A DNA stretch of 11,279 bases from Ectocarpus siliculosus (lineage: Eukaryota > Sar > Phaeophyceae > Ectocarpales > Ectocarpaceae). Each line of letters starts with the position of its first letter. Position 1 is the stretch's first letter. The notes under the pieces were generated by a model. It had not been told where the DNA came from and did no database searches. It saw only the letters and a program-made list of their open reading frames with translations. The position numbers and the translations under genes are program-made. Positions 1-6,200 of the stretch are shown here, in pieces. The stretch lies in contig FN649046.1 of NCBI GenBank assembly GCA_000310025.1, positions 1 to 11,279 on the forward strand, read 5' to 3'.

Positions 1-64
1 CTCGGATTTGAGACGAATCCGGATTTCGGAACGAAATCGGGAAGAGTCAGATATCCCATGAAGC

Positions 65-231
65 ATGTTGGAAAATGACTCTACCTTGTCAGTCCCCTTT
101 CTCTCTCCCGAAAATACGCCGGGGCAGAGGAGAAAGAAGAAATATTTGAGACCATCCCACCCGCCCTTACTGTTTTTATTCATGAACTTGCTGATCATTC
201 AAACGCTTCGGGTCTGGGCATATTGCGATCT
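65..231 (+). CDS. Candidate exon 1: N-terminal signal or signal-anchor segment
   Basis: An ATG at 65 opens a frame with a basic cluster (RRKKKYLR, residues 22-29) followed by a hydrophobic run (PPLLFLFMNLLIIQTL, about 33-48). This resembles a long signal peptide or a type II signal anchor. A GTATGC donor at 232 ends the exon in phase 2, as required by the next exon at 488, giving Leu at the junction. An internal in-frame ATG at 182 is an alternative start but leaves only a short hydrophobic stretch. The frame itself stays open to a stop at 317-319, and a strong-looking GTAAGG donor at 329 lies beyond that stop and does not fit the phase. No promoter or 5' UTR feature could be recognised. The real first exon may be further upstream. 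Confidence 0.3.
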
Positions 232-3200
232 GTATGCCCAGCCCGAAGAGTTACTTCACGGCGAGGCCCTCCTGTCGGTGCAGGAGGCCTCACCCAACCC
301 AATGCAATACTTACATTGAATGATCTAGGTAAGGGACAAGAATACAACAAGTGCACGGCGAGGCACGCGCACCAGTGTAGACTACAAGTACAGCAGTAAA
401 TACTGCTGCATAATGATATATTTGTTCATGTTCAATGCCTGGTGTTCTCTGCTCATCATGTACGACAACAAACGGAACGCTGCACAGCTGCAACGGTGAA
501 TCGAGTGCTTACCATGTAGGGGACGACACGTGGAACACCACATACATTGGGAACGATGGCGACAAGCTCGGAGTTGACGTGTTCTACGCGACCTACCAAA
601 ACCAGCTCTGGGTCCGCCACCTCCAGGTATGTGCCCATTTTGAGAAATTATGAATTTCATATGGCAAACACTAGGCCAGCACTTTTTGTGACCACGGACC
701 GAGAGTCTTTCCTAGATTTTGGGATTAGCAACTGATACGAGTTGAAAGTGAAGAGATCAGCAACAACACTCATATGGCAAACAATGAAGATGTCCTCCCA
801 TCTTCAGCAACGGATAGCCCCCGAAATAAAATACTACACTTCCCCCGACTCGAGGCTTGTGGCCTCGTGTATGCCACTCCTGAACTCTAGCAGCGCCCGT
901 ACATCTGCCTCACAAGCATAGCTAGCCGCAACACCTTATGTCGCTCCCGGTCCAAATTCTACTTTGTTTACGTCCTTCATCCTGTTTCCAGCTCGCCCCA
1001 GCGACGCCATATCGCTTCACGCTGAACAGCAGTGCATGGAACGACATGCACGTTCGCCTTGTGCTCCACCTTATTACCGTAGGTGGCCTAAGATGCCACA
1101 CCACCTGGACGGGTTTTCTAAACTCGAACGCTCATGCGGCAAGAACGGCGAGGGTGCCGAAAGTGAAGGCGCCGAAAGCTTTCCGCGAACGAACCGTTTG
1201 GTTCTGGCAATCTCTTCGTTGTGGAGTATTCGAGCTTTGAATTTCGGCCCAGGGAGTCTGGTATCTTCTGGGACCTACCTACCGTATCACCACACTCGGG
1301 GCACCATTCGTCTTCTGTGTCTTGGAGACAATCTCCCCCTCCCTCTCCCGTTGATCGACAACTATTTTGTCAGCCCCACATGGACCCAAGTCTGTACGAG
1401 GCCCTCAACGACACCACGATCCGGCTGAACATCACATGCGCGAAGATGGACCATTCCAGCTCGCTGCAGAATGGCTGCCTCGAGTTCACGGTCAACTTCA
1501 CAGAGGCCACACCCTACAACTACACCGAACCATATGAGTTCGTCGACGACTGCTCTCACGGATTTTCCAGCGGTGAACAGGTGCAGTCCGTTGTAGTGCA
1601 CGCGGCGTCACCCATAGGGCCCACGAGCTCGGCTTCCCTGGGCGTCGGAAACGCGCTCATTTTGGCCGGAAAGGCAGACCAGGGTCCCCCCTGGTCAGAG
1701 GGGTTTAATGAGGACGGCAGCCGGAAAGATGACGAGTTCTGGAGCGATTGGTGGGCCGTCGTCGATAGTCGGTACGGTAGTACCGAAGAGAGTGGTGAGT
1801 GCCGGGCGTGTACGACAGATTCTATTCAAATGGTTGGCACGTTGTTTCTGCTGTCTATTGACTTCAACGAACTTGGCATTTACAGCAGCGAGTCAAAAGC
1901 GCGATTCGCAAATGTGCCTCATGATATATGTTCGTACGAAATTATGGTATTTTCTGTTGATACTGGTCACCGGTCGTAAGTTGGTGACGGCATGCCGAGC
2001 ACAGAAACCAATGCAACAAGCGGCTTGCACCACCAACACGTCGATTTAATACACGTATCGTTAGCCTGACTGTTATCTGGGGATAACTTAGTATTCAAAC
2101 AATCAGCGTAGGGGCTAGAAAACATGCCTTGATTTTGGAAGACGAGAAAGAGAACTGTTTTTGTGTTCGACTTTTTGCCGAGACGATGTGCGCACCAATA
2201 GCGTAATGGAAAACCGCACACCGCGCGCCTGAAACACGATTTCTTGCTACGTTTGGGGCCATGAGATCTGATGGTGCGGGTACTTCGTGTGCCTATTTCA
2301 TAAGTAGCATCGATTACCCCGCGTTTGCACGTATAGCAGTACCACCCCTCGACGACTGGATTTGTCGTGTTGTCAAAGTTCGAACTTTCCCAACACAACG
2401 GCCTGTCAAACGTGCGCTGCCCCCTAACTGACCCGCTCTGCCACGAACAGATGATCCGTGCACCGAGTATGACGGAATAGTCGATGCTGATGGTGTCTAT
2501 TGCTGCTTTGACGAGGACAGCACCTGCGACTCGGGAGATGTTGACAGTGACAACGGGTTCTGCGGTGATGATAACCCAGCGCCCTGCGAACTGCTTGGTG
2601 AGCCGTCGTGTTCAAGGAACGGCGATATCCAAAGACTCACGGCAACAGGCACAAGAGAGAATTCCAAGCGGTAGCTTGTCGTGTGTAGTAATAGTCACTT
2701 AGCCCATGGGGATGACCAATTTTTCCCCTTTTCCCCATCGGTGCGCCATTGCATCTACAAAAGATCCTCCGAACAACAGAGAATACGTTACAATAATATT
2801 TCCACACTTAAACAGGTCCCCCCGCCGATTTGGTCGACGATGTCCCGTGTAAACCATGTCATAACCAAATCAGAGTTTCAACTCTCACCAAAACAATATT
2901 GGATCGCTAATACCGCCGTAGATAGTTCAGTTTCATGTGCGTATTGGAGGGAAGGAACAACTGACCCGTTTCGCGAAGAAAACGAAGATGAGTGGCATAG
3001 ACCGCTCTGTGTTAGTCTAGATTGGATCTCTTCGGTACGAAACGATTCAATCCTGAAGCGGAAGTCAGCCCTGCGAGCAATGGCGGGAGAAGGGATGAGG
3101 ACGACACAAGAAAAACAAAAAACAGCTGCATGTAGCTGCATGTAGTAAAAAACGTTTCTTAGCCAGCATCTCCCGCCTAGGCTCTCGCCCATTTGAGATC

Positions 3201-6200
3201 GTTTCGTGCACCTTATGGCGCTAGACAATGCTCGTACGTCAACTACCGCGTCCTGCGTCGCAATGACGCCTATGGCACAATTCCTCCACTGCAGACCTGA
3301 TCTGTTAGTTCCCACGATTTGTCATCCCCCGTGGACTGTCTCAAAGGGATCTCTGCTCCTTCCCGTGTGCGTCTCCCCCGCCCTTGGCCACAGACTACAC
3401 CTACCTTGGATGTTTCAAGGACAAAAACAGTAATAGTATCATGGAGCTGGAGGCAAAGCGGTCGGACATGACCGCAGAGGTGTGTGCATACGACGTACGG
3501 TCGTCTGCATAGTACCTTTGGGGGGGAAAGTGGGGATTGCCGTTTCTGTTGCTATCCGCAGCGGCTCCTATCATCGAAGAATGTGTCTTGCGTTTGTGTT
3601 TGTGTTCGTGGTGACCGTCGTCATAGTCGTAGTCGTCATCGTTGTCGTAGTCGGGGAGAGCGAGCGGGCAGCGTCGAGGATTATCAGTTCAAAATGACAA
3701 ATCGCACTGTGTAGACCCTCGTCTCACATTAAAAACTGGGATGGACCACGTCGGTTTCGCCGCACCTGCACCAAACGCGATCTGCCGTGAGGTGCTCAGC
3801 GAGTCGAACAGCGAGCTGTATCCAGATCTCACGAGACGGACTTCGGTTCATCCCATGCTTCACCTGCTCTACATACGACATAATTCCAATCGTTTGGTTT
3901 ATTTCCAGTGGTGATAAGACCCATAAAGAATAAGGCTATTCCGCACACTACAATGTATGCAAAGAGTGACACGATCAACCCTCTGGCACCGCGGAGTTGA
4001 CCACACGTGGAAAAACATTTTTGATGGACAAACATACCTCTCTTCTCTCGGACGAATTCGTTTCTCTTCCGCGTGTTGACGGGGCGATCGCGCCGCTAAT
4101 ATCCTTGCTCGTGACGGGGTGGCGGCGGCCCGCGCAGCTCTGCGGAGAGCTGTGCGCCGGGTCCAAGCAGTTCGGGACACAGCGGTCCAGACAGTGCTCG
4201 TGCGGTCCGGAGGACGCCGACGCCGACTACCTCATGTTCGGCGAGGCGACGAATTGTGACATGGAGTGCACAGGGAGCGACGACGGCGAAATTTGCGGGG
4301 GTAGCAGAGCGATGAGCACTTATGAATTCCGTCAACAGGCCATCACAGGTGAGCAAGCGATGATGCGGGTGGCCCGCTCGCGAGCTCGTGAGACTAACCC
4401 TCGTTCCATTTCAATCCTTGGGGATGGTTCGTTGCCGAATTGCACCAGAGCTAGATTTTCCCAGTCTCGCAGCCCCCTCCCCCGGTTCTCTTGGGGACGT
4501 GTCTGTCGCCTTTGATTGGAGGGGCATGCAAGGGCCGCCTCCCAAAGGAAAACATCGGCCACGAGGGAAAAGTGTTGCTAGGGCTAACGACTGCACGGTC
4601 GCGGTACCAACCGGAAACCCACCGCATCGCTTGCCTACGCTTGTCGCTTCGTACACACAAAACCCTCCTGATCGCTGTAGCTGTGAAGTGCAGAGAGCTT
4701 CCTGGAACATGCGCTCTGACAGTGACACGCGAAAAGCGTTTCGGGGACATGAACGTTGGGACTTACACTCTAGCGGTGGAACTGCGTGAACCATTGGAGT
4801 GATCCCCAAAGGGGAATGAAAACGAGGGTGAAGCCACTCAAAACTACATGGATGAAGCGTTGCGGCTAGACTATATGTAGGCTGACGACCACACTATTTG
4901 TAGGAGAACAATGTGATTTTTGTTTGAAGGATGGCGGGTTGTACCAGCCAAACAACGTCCGTTTCGACGGGCGGCACAGCTGGTAGAGGTTGGTTCGAAC
5001 GGGGCCGGCTGTTGTGTCACGGCCTGGATCAGTACGGACCGCTTCCGTTGAGCGGGAATCGGTCAAGCAGTGCCCGTGGTGGTTGATGTGCCCCGCGACC
5101 TGTACATTTCATCCCAGGTTTTGCACACTCCCAATCATTCGAAGGGTCTCAGACGCGTTCGTTTCGACTGCTCTGTTTCCTGCTACCGTTTTCGCAAACA
5201 AGCATGGGATGTTGTCTGGCGGGAGAGGGCTGACCAAAATAGAAGTATTCCGTTTTCGTTTGAGTTTTTAGACGAACAGAGACAATGGAAATTACATTTT
5301 GCGCCGTTGAAATGTTTAACGCTAAGGCAAAATGCATAATGGTTGAGTTTTTGCGCGTTGTTTGCTTGGACAGAAACGCCACCTCCAAGGTGTACCAGTC
5401 TCGCACCCAAGTCCCCGCCCAACATGGCAGAAAAACGCCAGGCCATAGCCAGAATTCCGCGTCCCTTTACTCCCATCGCACAACCCGAAAAACAGAGAAC
5501 GCACTAGAAGAGAACGAGGAGCGCCGCTGCACGGGTAGCTCTGCCCAGTTCTGGGACCCCAAGAACGGGGAATGGCGGTCGACGTTCGAGACCATCGACG
5601 GAGAGTCCCACGACCTAGACATGTTCTACATGAGCTTGGTAGACGGGGTGAACGAGCTGTGGGTGACGGAGATCGAGTCGTGGATGGCTCCCAGCCTCTA
5701 CAACCAGCTGCAGTACAACTACGTAAAGCTGATCCTGACGTGCCCCGAGGACAACGTCGTCGTCGACTCTTGCGTCATCTTCGAGCCGACGTTAGTTGAA
5801 ACCGGCTAATGAGTAGCGGTCGAGTGTACCCATCGCCTCCCACTCGAAACGCCGTCCGATCATCTGCTCGCCTAGCCACACGAGAGGGAACTAGTGCGTT
5901 TTCCGTTGTATAGGGTGCTATTTGTCTCGCACCCGAGGATCGGAAGAGGGGTTCGGCACACCGCCATCCTCGACAACAACGGGTAGCAACCTGAACAAAA
6001 AGAGTTGGTGTTGACGTGGCCAACCAGAGAGTAGGATCAACTGAACACTTCCATCCTTGACAAAAATAGTGCAGTAATATTCTCTCCAGAATTAAGAGCT
6101 GCGGCAAACCGTACTGTGCCCGTCACTACAATACCCACACGCTCGCCCTTAAGCTCCCTCTTCTCCCCTTCCCCCCGCTCCCTTGCCTCCTGGTGCCGGA

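Noticed and set aside
14-27. Imperfect palindrome around TCCGGA at the left edge
   Set aside because: Too short and too common to be called a regulatory site.
311-660. Minus-strand open frames over exon 2
   Set aside because: They are shadows of the plus-strand exon, whose similarity to exons 9-11 decides the strand.
2681-3145. Plus-strand open frame of 154 codons inside intron 6
   Set aside because: No recognisable motif, unremarkable composition, and it lies between two well-phased exons; including it would break the exon 6 to exon 7 junction that builds the WSC domain.
3181-3297. Thirty-nine-codon protein-like stretch (CSYVNYRVLRRNDAYG)
   Set aside because: It does not have borders giving phase 1 on both sides as required between exons 6 and 7, and the exon 6-7 join is already complete.
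3616-3653. GTC/GTA trinucleotide tract considered as a coding Asp/Val repeat
   Set aside because: It lies inside the intron that splits the WSC domain and is best read as a simple microsatellite.
5071-5117. Short segment PVVVDVPRDLYISSQ with AG and GT borders in intron 8
   Set aside because: It would enter in phase 1 and leave in phase 0, which does not match the CAG acceptor of exon 9; only weaker acceptors would rescue it.
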